Origin: JACQZO01 sp964512325
GTDB lineage: Bacteria; Patescibacteriota; Gracilibacteria; RBG-16-42-10
DNA length: 31,011 nt
Direction: 5' to 3'
Assembly: GCA_964512325.1 (NCBI GenBank)
Contig: CAZEGN010000016.1
Coordinates: 1 to 31,011, forward strand
Of this stretch, positions 7,615 to 16,057 are shown piece by piece. How positions within the stretch are numbered: the stretch's first letter is position 1; every line of letters begins with the position of its first letter. Under the pieces are notes generated by a model. That model ran no database searches. It was not told where the DNA came from and worked only from the letters and a program-made list of their open reading frames with translations. Made by a program: the position numbers and the translations under genes.

Positions 7615-9314
7615 CCCTTATCCGGACACATACGGCTTCTTGTAAGGGCAGTAATGAGTTATGTTCAGCCTTAATGATTGATAGTGGTATACCAGGTGTT
7701 GGTATACGCATTCTTCCTGGGGATCCGCATGATCCACTGATTCGTGGTCATGCTGAAACAACCATGAGATATGTGGAGGGAACTATGGTGACAGAATTTG
7801 ATATCGCTGGAGGAGCTATTGTGAACCCTGCCGATCATAATAGTATCTACGTTCCTGAATACGAAATTCTTGCTCTCTATCAGCACGATGGTGCTTTTGA
7901 ACCTCAATATCCAGCACCGCCCGAAAACTATCGCCCACGAAGACGACCATCACCTATGACAGCGGCTAGTATTATTGCTCCCACATTTGTCCGAGCTGTA
8001 AGGCAGGATGATTTGCCACCAACTATTCCGTCAACGAGAAGATCTGCTGGTAATGATCATAATCAGGCAGATTCAGATGTTGCCAGAGCTGAGACCACCG
8101 AACGCCGTTATCATCATCGTGGTGCAGGTGAAATGTTTAATTTGTTACATGAGTTTTACTTACGCAAAAAAATTGCGCTGGACGCTTCATTTACTGAGCC
8201 TCATCCACAAACTCCGGCTTTAAGCTCGAGAGATCTTAATAGACTTAGTGCTGCTATAGAAGAGATTGAGAGCTATTTATACATCATGCAACAAAGGTCA
8301 CTAGCAAACTTTCACCACCGGGAAATTAGTCCATTTCTGTATCAGCAGATATGTTCTTTACTGTATTTTGGTTATCATATGATGGCTGAAAGTTTAGGGC
8401 ATTCAGGAGACACTGGTGGAGCGGCTAGTGCAGAATCTTCTCGGGATTACTACCGAGATGCGCTGCGCACTACTCGTATTTACTCTCGCGACGTAGTCAC
8501 GAATGAGTTTAATGCCAGACTTATGTATGAGTTATCGCCCGATACTCAAGCAAGAGCATTAAGTCTGCTTGAACAGTATGCAAGAAGCATTGACGATCAT
8601 GGAAATATCATTGTTGAAATCCCTCGCAATGATGAAGGTGATGTGATCAGAGAAGAACAGCATCTCAATCTCATGCCTTGTGCGGAAAGTATAGTTTCAC
8701 TACTACAGACAGCTACTGATCCCGCCATTCGTCAACGTTTAATAGGTGTTATTCGGCACTGGACCGCAAAAGATGTTGTAATGAAGCATTTGCTTTTGCA
8801 CACCATGATTCGGCAAGCAGCCAATGGCCGTGATGAAAATCTAGTTGGAAATGATCCACTGATCCAAGAGGCAAGAGCGTACAGAGAGGTTCGATCAGCT
8901 GTTCGTGATCTAGCAATTGGCATGCGCAGTCGTCAGTATACTTTAGGAGCTCAGGTACCGAATGAACTGGCTGCTCTAGAAGTTGCGCTTGCGGCTATTG
9001 TTGCAAGTGCTAGTCCTCAAGCTAGGCCACTACTAACCAGGGACTTTATGTTGGAGTCGTTTCTCATAGAAGCATTGGAATATGTACGTATAACCAACAA
9101 TCACGAACTATATGACAGTGAGGGACATTACCTCTATAATTCAATACCAGCTAGGTGGCAACGACATGATGCTAGGCAGCTAGAGGCGCTAACCAATATT
9201 ACTAATGCTTTAAGAGCTGCTGGTTATTTTCAACCGCCTACTCGACATTATCTAAGAGAGCGACTTGATTTTTATGAGAGGTATCAAGACGCATTGCCTA
9301 TTACTAGCAACTAA
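7611..9314 (+). CDS. Hypothetical protein, 567 aa, coupled to the 159-aa protein
   Basis: I do not recognise this large soluble protein. The N-terminal 110 residues look like a folded alpha/beta part (SGIPGVGIRILPGDPHDPLI onwards). A Pro/Arg-rich linker follows (about residues 98-145), then about 420 residues of helical sequence rich in Ala, Leu, Arg and Tyr, which could be a repeat-like helical scaffold. There are no membrane segments. The start is uncertain: GTG at 7611 overlaps the previous stop, a TAA closes this frame at 7605-7607, and an internal ATG at 7674 (MIDSGIPG) is possible. The 159-aa gene is surely its partner. Codon use is ordinary, so it is very likely a real gene, but no function can be given. 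Confidence 0.75.
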   Translation: MTLIRTHTASCKGSNELCSALMIDSGIPGVGIRILPGDPHDPLIRGHAETTMRYVEGTMVTEFDIAGGAIVNPADHNSIYVPEYEILALYQHDGAFEPQYPAPPENYRPRRRPSPMTAASIIAPTFVRAVRQDDLPPTIPSTRRSAGNDHNQADSDVARAETTERRYHHRGAGEMFNLLHEFYLRKKIALDASFTEPHPQTPALSSRDLNRLSAAIEEIESYLYIMQQRSLANFHHREISPFLYQQICSLLYFGYHMMAESLGHSGDTGGAASAESSRDYYRDALRTTRIYSRDVVTNEFNARLMYELSPDTQARALSLLEQYARSIDDHGNIIVEIPRNDEGDVIREEQHLNLMPCAESIVSLLQTATDPAIRQRLIGVIRHWTAKDVVMKHLLLHTMIRQAANGRDENLVGNDPLIQEARAYREVRSAVRDLAIGMRSRQYTLGAQVPNELAALEVALAAIVASASPQARPLLTRDFMLESFLIEALEYVRITNNHELYDSEGHYLYNSIPARWQRHDARQLEALTNITNALRAAGYFQPPTRHYLRERLDFYERYQDALPITSN

Positions 9315-9395
9315 TAGTTGTTTATTGTAAGCACTCTCTAAACACTCTAAAGGTAAAGATCAAAATAGATATAAGAAAAAGACCATCTTATTTCA

Positions 9396-10102
9396 TTAAG
9401 ATTCTTTGGGTTTCAGGAAAGTTAAAGGAACCACCTTTTCCAAGATTTGTAACTTTTCTATTAGAGAACTTTGCGAATGGTAAAACTGCTTAATAAGCAA
9501 ATATAAAGCTGGATGTAACTCGTTAATCTTACTAACACGCTGTTTAGGGGCAGGAGTCCATGTCCTCCGAATGTCAAAGAACTTTTCAGTTAAAGATATC
9601 ATTTCCATTTCAGCCATAAAGCTTGCAGTTACTGGATCAGTCGTAGCAATTCTTTGTGCGTATTGAATATACTCTTTTGATTCGTATTCCAAGAGTTGAA
9701 TTGCTTCACTGTCTAATTTATCTTTTCCAGCATTAAGTACTTTTTCCACTTTTTCTTTTAGTTCTTGTATTTTACCTTTTCTATCAAATAAAACTTTTGC
9801 TACTTCCCAAACTCCTGCCGCATCATCTTTATTATTTTCCCAGAACTGAAGAGCTTTCTCATACGTAACAGAACTATTTCAAATACTTGCCCTTTTCTTT
9901 TTTCTACATACCTACGATTACCATCATTCACAATAACCACCAAGTCTATATCACTGCCTGCATGATTATTACCTCTTGCCCAGGAACCAAATAAAATTAT
10001 TCCCTGGACGTTGGAATCACTTTTTAATAACTCGATAAACTCATTAGCAGAGTCATTAAGTATAATCTGGTTTATTTTCATAGTGGTATAAATTTTGCTC
10101 AT
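9396..10102 (-). pseudogene. MNT-type nucleotidyltransferase, interrupted by a frameshift
   Basis: The first part (10102 to about 9870) is the N-terminus of a minimal nucleotidyltransferase. It has GSWARGNNHAGSDIDLVV, with the GS motif at residues 39-40 and the two metal-binding Asp at 51 and 53. After FEIV the frame runs into unrelated residues and stops at 9800. One base added near 9868-9873 restores FEIVLVTYEKALQFWENN and reads without a break into the second ORF (start of the open part at 9749, end 9396). The whole would be about 235 aa, with a helical C-terminal domain. Either the gene is broken or the base is a sequencing or assembly error. Relatives act in toxin-antitoxin pairs (HEPN/MNT) or nucleotidylate small molecules; no HEPN partner is adjacent. 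There is no Shine-Dalgarno. Confidence 0.8.
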
Positions 10103-10174
10103 GTTGAGAATTGAGCACTATCTTTGTATCAAAAAAACTGCTCATACTTTTCTGAACTATGGTTGAGCTTATAG

Positions 10175-10195
10175 GTTCGATAAGCAAACAACAAG
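10175..10195 (+). repeat. Copy 3 (divergent) of the interspersed motif
   Basis: GTTCGATAAGCAAACAACAAG resembles the motif with one extra base and several changes. About 50 bases downstream (10247-10259) is TGGGCTCTTTTTT, nearly the same as the run after copy 1. It is the weakest member of the set. Confidence 0.25.
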
Positions 10196-10272
10196 GTTGC
10201 TAGTGATCTTCCGGAAGACATTCATACCCACGTCGTCCTTGGATATAATGGGCTCTTTTTTAGTAATTGTCA

Positions 10273-10665
10273 CTAAGGTTTCTGCAAGTGCGTATGTCTT
10301 TTTAGATAGAAAATACAGCCAGTAATGCCTACAATAAAAGAACTTGTGACAGTGATGATTAGGGTGACTAGAAGACCGAAACCTATCAACATATTGTTAT
10401 CACCACACACGATATCGGCCTCACAGACAGCTAGTTTAGCGTCAACAAATATAATCGCATTGATACCAATACCATAAATTATCGGGAAGAGAAGCGATAG
10501 AAAAATATTGCGCAAGGTAATTTCCTTCAAAAAATAATAAATACTTAACGCTATTACTAGTACAAAGCTGAACCAGATAGGAATTATTGCTATATAAGAA
10601 ACATATGCTGCTCCTGCAATAGCTAGTAGTGTTAACAAGATTAACACATGTTTAATTAACAACAT
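10273..10665 (-). CDS. Small membrane protein, four predicted helices
   Basis: 130 aa, mostly hydrophobic, with four predicted membrane helices (about residues 5-23, 28-48, 55-75 and 92-120). One loop between helices 3 and 4 (AVCEADIVCGDNN) has two Cys and faces the outside if the N-terminus is inside, where they could form a disulfide. A short basic tail (RHTHLQKP) ends the protein. No family is recognised. It appears to be a single-gene unit, transcribed away from the YerC/YecD gene. The start ATG has no Shine-Dalgarno. Confidence 0.6.
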   Translation of the reverse strand: MLLIKHVLILLTLLAIAGAAYVSYIAIIPIWFSFVLVIALSIYYFLKEITLRNIFLSLLFPIIYGIGINAIIFVDAKLAVCEADIVCGDNNMLIGFGLLVTLIITVTSSFIVGITGCIFYLKRHTHLQKP

Positions 10666-10986
10666 TTTATAAACTACTATTAAATAATGCGACCTACATA
10701 GATGATCTAGAAGAAATATAACATAATTGTACTTTGAGTACTATGATTGGAAATTTGTCCAAATGACTTCAATGCTGAAACTTAACAAAAGCATATCTTG
10801 ATTCTATAGCGATTGTTCTCACATAGTCCTCAAGCTAACCAAGCGAGAGTTCATGACTCTACTTAGACCACCAGCTACATTGGTTTCTGTTTAAACTGGT
10901 GTAAGAAATCGCCTCGGAATACGGCTGGCGCCATTTACATTTGTCTAAGTTATTGCTACATTACAAATGCATTAGCGTAGTAGTAC
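10666..10986. other. Divergent intergenic region with motif copy and a palindrome
   Basis: This 321-base gap separates the small membrane protein and the TrpR-like regulator, transcribed in opposite directions. It holds motif copy 4 (10826-10849) and a perfect 7-bp inverted repeat, CATTTGT (10938-10944) and ACAAATG (10963-10969), 18 bases ahead of the regulator's ATG. The palindrome is a candidate autoregulatory operator. I saw no RNA gene or ORF worth calling. Confidence 0.4.
10826..10849 (+). repeat. Copy 4 of the interspersed intergenic motif
   Basis: GTCCTCAAGCTAACCAAGCG and following GAG match the pattern with two changes in the first half. It lies in the divergent gap before the TrpR-like gene, in the same orientation as the others. 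Confidence 0.4.
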
Positions 10987-11277
10987 ATGAATACAAGGGA
11001 GAAACAACTATATCGCGCATTTATTGAGGTCAAAAGCGAAGCTGAAGTAGCGGCTCTCTTGCGAGACTTACTAACTTTGCCTGAAATAGATGAGTTGGCA
11101 TTGCGGCTTGAAGTGGCTCGCCAACTTAGTGAAGGCAAGACACAAAGAGTAGTTGCAAAGAATAGTGGGGCAAGTATTGCAACCGTGACACGAGTAAACC
11201 AATGGCTAACACGTGGCATGGGTGGTTACAAATTAGTTTTGGAAAGACTCTATAATCATCGCCATCAGCGCCATTGA
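10987..11277 (+). CDS. TrpR-like regulator of the YerC/YecD family
   Basis: 96 aa, all helical, with the layout of the TrpR/YerC/YecD family. Residues 1-45 form the dimer-forming helices (LYRAFIEVKSEAEVAALLRD, LLTLPEIDELALR). Residues 50-75 form the helix-turn-helix (SEGKTQRVVAKNSGASIATV, with recognition helix TRVNQWL). Family members bind DNA as intertwined dimers. The YerC/YecD group is common in Firmicutes and Patescibacteria, and its target genes are mostly unknown; tryptophan is not necessarily the ligand. The start ATG has no Shine-Dalgarno and follows a short palindrome at 10938-10969. A clear terminator follows at 11307-11340, so it is a single-gene transcript. No tryptophan genes are nearby. 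Confidence 0.92.
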   Translation: MNTREKQLYRAFIEVKSEAEVAALLRDLLTLPEIDELALRLEVARQLSEGKTQRVVAKNSGASIATVTRVNQWLTRGMGGYKLVLERLYNHRHQRH

Positions 11278-11306
11278 GAAGGTTGCTGATTTAAGTGTGT
11301 GCTATT

Positions 11307-11340
11307 AGCTACCTATCTCAATTGAGTAGGTGGCTTTTTT
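11307..11340 (+). terminator. Rho-independent terminator after the TrpR-like gene
   Basis: AGCTACCTATCTC pairs with GAGTAGGTGGCT (two mismatched or wobble positions) around an AATT loop, followed directly by six T. It is the cleanest intrinsic terminator in the window and separates the regulator from the ATP-grasp gene. Confidence 0.9.
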
Positions 11341-11358
11341 ATTTTTATCTCTAAATAT

Positions 11359-12645
11359 ATGTCTTCAAATATTCTAACGCCTAAAGTAAGCATTGCTGAT
11401 TATTATCCTCGTGATACTACTCTATTTTATGGTTACCCCAGTGGAGAAGCTTCAGGTTTCTATAATACTGTCCCTCCTTGGGTAGAGGAACTAGTATCAG
11501 CCAGACCTTTAGCTACTATCAGACCCACTGATCAGATGCAAACAGTTGTGTTTGAGCGACCAGCTCAAACAGCTACTAGGAGATTTTTGCGTGATACTTT
11601 GGGCTATAACTTGGTTGATGATAATCAAGTCATAACGCTACCAAAAGAAATTGATGGGAATCTTGTTGATCTAGAACGTAATAAAACTGTAGAAAGAGCC
11701 TTAATCGCACGCATTCCTGCAGGGAAGCTAAATATGGCACAGCCATTCAGAGGGCCTAAAGTCGATTCGCTGTATCAAATAGATCCTCAACTCACTACAT
11801 TTTTAAATGATAAAGCGAATTTACCCCAGTGGGTTGATCAAAAATATCTACCTCGACGATATGCTCAATTTCCCAATGGAGCCGCATTTACTGCTTTCGA
11901 AGGAGAGTTTGCTAGCTCTTGTGTAGTCAAAGTCAGCTCATCAAGTGCTGGTGATGGTGTGGTGATATGTAAAAAGAACGCTTGGGGAGGTAATTCATTA
12001 CTTGGTAAAGCTCGCGAAAAGTTTCGTAATATAAAAGCTCCTATTTTTGTTGAAGAATATGTGGAAAGCGATGAGGAAGGCGGCTATGGTGTTCAATTTG
12101 CAATTCCATTTGATAAGGAAAAACCTATTCAAGTGCTTGGATTTGGTCGTCAACTTATTACGCAAGCTGGCGAGTTTTTGGGTAGCTTTATTGACGTGAA
12201 TGCAAAGCTAGCGGCTAATATTCAAGCCACTTTGGTATCTGAAGTTTTACCGAAAGTGCGACAGATGGGCTGGTTTGGTATGGGTGGACTGGATATTATT
12301 GTAAGAAAAAATGGCGATTTATGTATCATTGATCCTAATTTTAGATTAACGGCAGTATCCGCACCACTTATTCAAGCCCTTAATAGTGGCCGTGATCAAA
12401 AAGTAATACCTTTTACAGCATACATTGATACTGCGCGTACATGCTTTAGGACTATTTTAAAAGAATATGCCAGTGAAGGTACTAGCAGGCAGATGTTTCG
12501 TTTAGCAGCACTGGCTGAAGGAGAACAAAGGCAGAACTTTAATGCGGCACTCCTCTATCGTAATCGGGAAGAATTGAAAGATATGGCGCGCGCTTTAGTA
12601 CAATTAAAAGTTCGTTCTTTGGCTTTGGATATACTTGCTATTTAA
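11359..12645 (+). CDS. ATP-grasp domain carboxylate-amine ligase
   Basis: 428 aa. The middle third is a recognisable ATP-grasp fold. It has VVKVSSSSAGDGVVICKK (the nucleotide-binding Lys and glycine-rich loop), IFVEEYVES (the adenine-contact region), and late metal-binding residues in GGLDIIVRKNGDLCIIDPNF, where Asp/Glu and Asn bind Mg. Enzymes of this fold join a carboxylate, activated as acyl-phosphate, to an amine or thiol. The substrate here is unknown. The N-terminal 150 residues are unlike common ligases. The next gene, a zinc hydrolase of the aspartoacylase type, starts only ten bases after the stop, so the pair likely works together. The start ATG follows the terminator at 11307-11340 and an AT-rich leader without Shine-Dalgarno. 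Confidence 0.82.
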   Translation: MSSNILTPKVSIADYYPRDTTLFYGYPSGEASGFYNTVPPWVEELVSARPLATIRPTDQMQTVVFERPAQTATRRFLRDTLGYNLVDDNQVITLPKEIDGNLVDLERNKTVERALIARIPAGKLNMAQPFRGPKVDSLYQIDPQLTTFLNDKANLPQWVDQKYLPRRYAQFPNGAAFTAFEGEFASSCVVKVSSSSAGDGVVICKKNAWGGNSLLGKAREKFRNIKAPIFVEEYVESDEEGGYGVQFAIPFDKEKPIQVLGFGRQLITQAGEFLGSFIDVNAKLAANIQATLVSEVLPKVRQMGWFGMGGLDIIVRKNGDLCIIDPNFRLTAVSAPLIQALNSGRDQKVIPFTAYIDTARTCFRTILKEYASEGTSRQMFRLAALAEGEQRQNFNAALLYRNREELKDMARALVQLKVRSLALDILAI

Positions 12646-12655
12646 TCATGATTTT

Positions 12656-13609
12656 ATGGAAAAAATATATCAGTTGTATCAATTCTTTCTAAAGCAGTTT
12701 TATGATGCTATTCCTGGAGTAGTTTCTATTGACTCCGGCAGACCAGGGCCGGTCATTGGCATCACTGCTTGTACCCACGCTAATGAACCCAGTGGTTTAT
12801 ATGTTTTAGATTATTTACTGAATAAGTTTAATATCCAAAGGAACCTGCTTTCAGGGAAACTTTTTCTTGTGGTTAATAATTTGGCGGGGGTTAAGAAATA
12901 CTTTGAGGCAAAATCAGCAGAGGAAAAACAGAGAGCCAGGTTTCTGGATATGAATATGAATCGTTTACCAGAAAATGTGCTGTCACTTGCTGGCGATGCC
13001 TTGCCTTATGAGTTACAGCGTATCCAAGAACTTTATCCCCTCTATGCTACTTGGGATTATGCCTTAGATATCCACAGCACAACTCAGGAAGCTGAACCAA
13101 TCATGATTTTGGGTGGAACAATCGAGATAGACTTATTAAGGAACATTCCGGCACCAAATATTATTGCTAACATTGATAAAATACAGATTGGGGTACCTGC
13201 ATTTCATTTCTTTGGTGGAGTCGATCGGGCTATTCCTATTATTGAGCTGGAATCTGGTAGTCATGAAAATCCACTTTCTTTTGCTGTTGCCATCAAAAGC
13301 ACACTCGCCTTTTTGGCCAATATTGGAGTAATTGTACCCGTCACTACTATGAAAGAAGCGCCGACCAAGTATAACTATTATGAGATAATTGACAGCTTGG
13401 TATTACCGAATGAAAGCTATGAGTTAGTACGACCATTTAAGATGTGGGAATTTATTTCTGCACATACTCTTCTGGCCCGAGGCGATCAAAAGGATATACT
13501 TTCGACTAGTGAGGGGCATGTTATTATGCCTCCTAATGGTATTCGTCCCAGCAATTATCAGGAAGAAGTTTTCTTTCTGTCTCGTAGAGTAAAACGTATT
13601 ACTTTGTGA
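12656..13609 (+). CDS. Aspartoacylase/AstE-type zinc hydrolase (M14-like)
   Basis: 317 aa from the ATG chosen; an upstream TTG at 12635 is possible but would overlap the previous gene. It matches the succinylglutamate desuccinylase/aspartoacylase family. The zinc ligands are His41 and Glu44 in THANEPSG, with the third His140 in DIHSTTQ. The Arg that often contacts substrate is in MNMNRLP (about residue 103). A late Glu in IIELESGSHENP is the likely catalytic base. Family members cleave N-acyl amino acids or peptides. The C-terminal part is less conserved. It sits directly behind the ATP-grasp gene, suggesting a make-and-break pair acting on one small molecule or peptide (inference). The pair is followed by a convergent KilA-N gene. 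Confidence 0.85.
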   Translation: MEKIYQLYQFFLKQFYDAIPGVVSIDSGRPGPVIGITACTHANEPSGLYVLDYLLNKFNIQRNLLSGKLFLVVNNLAGVKKYFEAKSAEEKQRARFLDMNMNRLPENVLSLAGDALPYELQRIQELYPLYATWDYALDIHSTTQEAEPIMILGGTIEIDLLRNIPAPNIIANIDKIQIGVPAFHFFGGVDRAIPIIELESGSHENPLSFAVAIKSTLAFLANIGVIVPVTTMKEAPTKYNYYEIIDSLVLPNESYELVRPFKMWEFISAHTLLARGDQKDILSTSEGHVIMPPNGIRPSNYQEEVFFLSRRVKRITL

Positions 13610-13791
13610 TGTGTAGTTTCCTATGTGAATTACAAAGTAGAGTCCCACCTAGAAGCGGGATCGTTGGTAAGTTTAACTATCTCTATGTGAGTTGCATTTT
13701 TAAAATGCTAATGCGTTCCATCGTTTCTCGAGAAAACTCGGCACCAAATTACTAGATTTTGTACTATGACTTTCATTGAATTAAGCAAACA

Positions 13792-14631
13792 TTAACTTTG
13801 ATTTTCTCTTCCTTTGAGTCTTTTAACAGCTGCGGTGGAAGACAACGCTTTCATTTGTGTGATGGCATTTTGGTTTAATCGTATGAGTCTATCACTAGGT
13901 GCTATGCCCTCTTTAATCCATTCTGCATTGAGTATCTCTAAATTATTAAGAACTATTAACTGTTCGACGGTTGCACAGTCTCTGATATTACCATCTTGGT
14001 TAGGATTTTTGTCTCTCCATGCCTTCGCTGTCATACCAAACAAGGCCACATTGATTATGTCAGCTTCATTAGCATAAACCAGAGACACCTTTTCTTTAGT
14101 AACCGTAGGAGGAATCAAGTAATTCTTTACTGCATCAGTGTGAATCTTATAATTTGCTTTTGAAATGAGCCTTTTTACATCCCATCCTAAATCCAATTTC
14201 TTTTGTTCATCTTCTTTTAAGCGTTGAAACTCTTTAATTAAGTACAGCTTAAACTCAGGACTTAACCAGGAAGCAAATTCAAATGCAATATCTTGGTGTG
14301 CAAAGGTACCACCATTGTTACCAGACCGTGAAATTAAACCGATAGCGTTGGTACTTTCAATCCACTTTTGAGGTGATAGTACGAAGGCATTGCTACCAGC
14401 GGCGTTTCTAAAGGAGTCGAATTCGACCCCTTTGAATTTGGGATTGTTGAGCCTTTCCCATAAGCCAAGGAATTCAATGGTATTCTTATTTCTTAACCAG
14501 TTTTTAACGATGTCTTTAGGAGATTCAGCATTTTTGAAACGTGCTATGTCAGTAAGAGAGATAAAATCTTTGTCACCAAGCTTCACCAAACTGATATCTG
14601 TTCCCTGTACTTGTACTGTCTGCTTTTTCAT
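13792..14631 (-). CDS. KilA-N domain protein
   Basis: 279 aa. The N-terminal 115 residues match the KilA-N DNA-binding domain known from phages, large DNA viruses and many Patescibacteria. The order is a short strand region (VQVQGTDISLVKL), FISLTDIARFKN, then WLRNKNTIEFLGLWERLNN, and the domain end GGTFAHQDIAFEFASWLSP. The C-terminal half is helical and typical of the bacterial members. The role may be in regulation or in defence and phage-related functions. It stands alone with no phage genes beside it. The start has no Shine-Dalgarno. Confidence 0.9.
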   Translation of the reverse strand: MKKQTVQVQGTDISLVKLGDKDFISLTDIARFKNAESPKDIVKNWLRNKNTIEFLGLWERLNNPKFKGVEFDSFRNAAGSNAFVLSPQKWIESTNAIGLISRSGNNGGTFAHQDIAFEFASWLSPEFKLYLIKEFQRLKEDEQKKLDLGWDVKRLISKANYKIHTDAVKNYLIPPTVTKEKVSLVYANEADIINVALFGMTAKAWRDKNPNQDGNIRDCATVEQLIVLNNLEILNAEWIKEGIAPSDRLIRLNQNAITQMKALSSTAAVKRLKGRENQS

Positions 14632-14778
14632 AAAGGTACAATTTTACCAATGAAGCTCTTACTGAATATACCAGTAGATAAATGAAAGTTACAAAACTAT
14701 TCCAATGCTCGCCCTGTTAGGAATGGCTAAAGTTCCACAAGCGTATGGACTATTTCCGTATTTAAATATGCTATAGAA

Positions 14779-14800
14779 GTTCGCAAGGCGAACAGGAGAG
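14779..14800 (+). repeat. Copy 5 of the interspersed motif, perfect hairpin
   Basis: GTTCGCAAGGCGAACAGGAG forms a perfect 6-bp stem (GTTCGC/GCGAAC) with an AAG loop. The base changes keep pairing compared with the other copies, which suggests that the fold matters. It lies between the KilA-N gene and the methyltransferase. Confidence 0.45.
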
Positions 14801-14846
14801 GAAAGCAAGAACCACTTATAGACTTATACACAGACACTTTTTGAAC

Positions 14847-15791
14847 TCACCGTGTCTTTTTAGCAATTGTTACTACTGCAGTTGCAAGCATCTCTGGTAA
14901 AGGTGTCTGTGGACTACCAGTTAGAGCAACATTCTGATAGTAAATAGCACCCAACTCTGCTCCTGTAGTGCGAGTTTTAGCTGTAGTCCACGCATTAACT
15001 ACTAATGCTGCATCTTTGCGACTGCCGATCACATCACCAAGTTCTCTTCTTAACAGTTCTGTGGCTGATATATATCCTTCCCTAGGATCATAAATACCAT
15101 ACACACTGCCATCTGTCGTCATATCCATGTACTGAGCACCAGCATAACCTCTTCGCTTAGTCCATCGTGCAGTAGCTCCATTGCCTGGACGAACATCTTG
15201 AACATGTAATAAGACACCACCAGGTTTTAATACCGACCATACACTTTCTAACGCATCAGGTAGAAAGCTTGTAGCATCTAAACTTGATAATCCAGTTACG
15301 ATGTCTAGACTCTCTGGAGCCGCGATCGCTTTCAATTTAAAGTAAGAGCCGGTTACTATGTCTTGGTTAGGATGTCTTCTTTTATTTTCCTTAACTGCAG
15401 CTGGATTAATCTCCACTTGTTTCCAATTGGTCGTGGTGGGCATAAGATCACTAACCATCGCCCCCGTTGCCCCTGAACCGATATCCATACCGTTATTAGT
15501 AGGAAGTTTATATTCTTTCACTATTCCTCTCACAATAGCTCTTAACTGTCTCCTTACTTTGACCCTGTTTCTTTCAAATCCAAGAGAAGCTCGAGCAATA
15601 TCTTGCTTTGGCATTTCTCTTTCCTCGACCTCAGGTAAATCAGGTAAAGGGCTCCAACGTACACTTTCGGTTTGGAGAATTCTGTTTGCTAGACAGGTAT
15701 CTCTTACAATATCTCTAATCATCACGCGTCCTAAACAGGGCTCCAATTCGCTTGTCTCAACTTCATGACCATCATAAGAAAACTTTGGCAT
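14847..15791 (-). CDS. SAM-dependent methyltransferase (class I)
   Basis: 314 aa. A Rossmann-type methyltransferase core begins at motif I, GMDIGSGATG (residues 101-110). Motif II (QVEINPAAV, about 127-135) follows, then a motif with SLDIVTGLSSLDA and the post-motif VLKPGGVLLHVQDV (about 190-203). The first 95 residues are a helical N-terminal region that probably sets the substrate. The target may be a small molecule or a protein; there is no DNA methylase catalytic motif (DPPY or IPCQ-like), so it is not a restriction enzyme. It is a single-gene unit on the minus strand. The start ATG has no Shine-Dalgarno. Confidence 0.85.
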   Translation of the reverse strand: MPKFSYDGHEVETSELEPCLGRVMIRDIVRDTCLANRILQTESVRWSPLPDLPEVEEREMPKQDIARASLGFERNRVKVRRQLRAIVRGIVKEYKLPTNNGMDIGSGATGAMVSDLMPTTTNWKQVEINPAAVKENKRRHPNQDIVTGSYFKLKAIAAPESLDIVTGLSSLDATSFLPDALESVWSVLKPGGVLLHVQDVRPGNGATARWTKRRGYAGAQYMDMTTDGSVYGIYDPREGYISATELLRRELGDVIGSRKDAALVVNAWTTAKTRTTGAELGAIYYQNVALTGSPQTPLPEMLATAVVTIAKKTR

Positions 15792-15887
15792 AACATTTTA
15801 AATGAACATGCATAATAACATTTATATGTCGTAGGTCAATCTCTGTGAGGCAATCTTAATATATCAGCGGGTCTGGCCTCTTTAACG

Positions 15888-15907
15888 GCTCGTAAGCCAA
15901 CCAAGAG
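15888..15907 (+). repeat. Copy 6 of the interspersed motif
   Basis: GCTCGTAAGCCAACCAAGAG. With the G before it, GGCT-CGTA-AGCC forms a 4-bp stem with the same four-base loop position as the other copies, with paired changes. It lies in the 266-base gap between the methyltransferase and the 196-aa gene; nothing else was seen in that gap. Confidence 0.5.
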
Positions 15908-16057
15908 TACACAATGCTTTTATAGAAAAATGTGGCTAGGTTCTAATCTGTTTTTTTGTAATGTACTTTTTCTTGTGCCGTGATCAGTTCATTGATGATT
16001 AAGGCCCCAAAAATTAACGAGCCACCTATTTGCTAAATAGATTACGGTGGGGTGAGC

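Noticed and set aside
13610..13791. Terminator or motif copy between the hydrolase and KilA-N genes
   Set aside because: Short complementarities exist (GTTTCTCGAGAAAAC) but no T-run or match to the motif.
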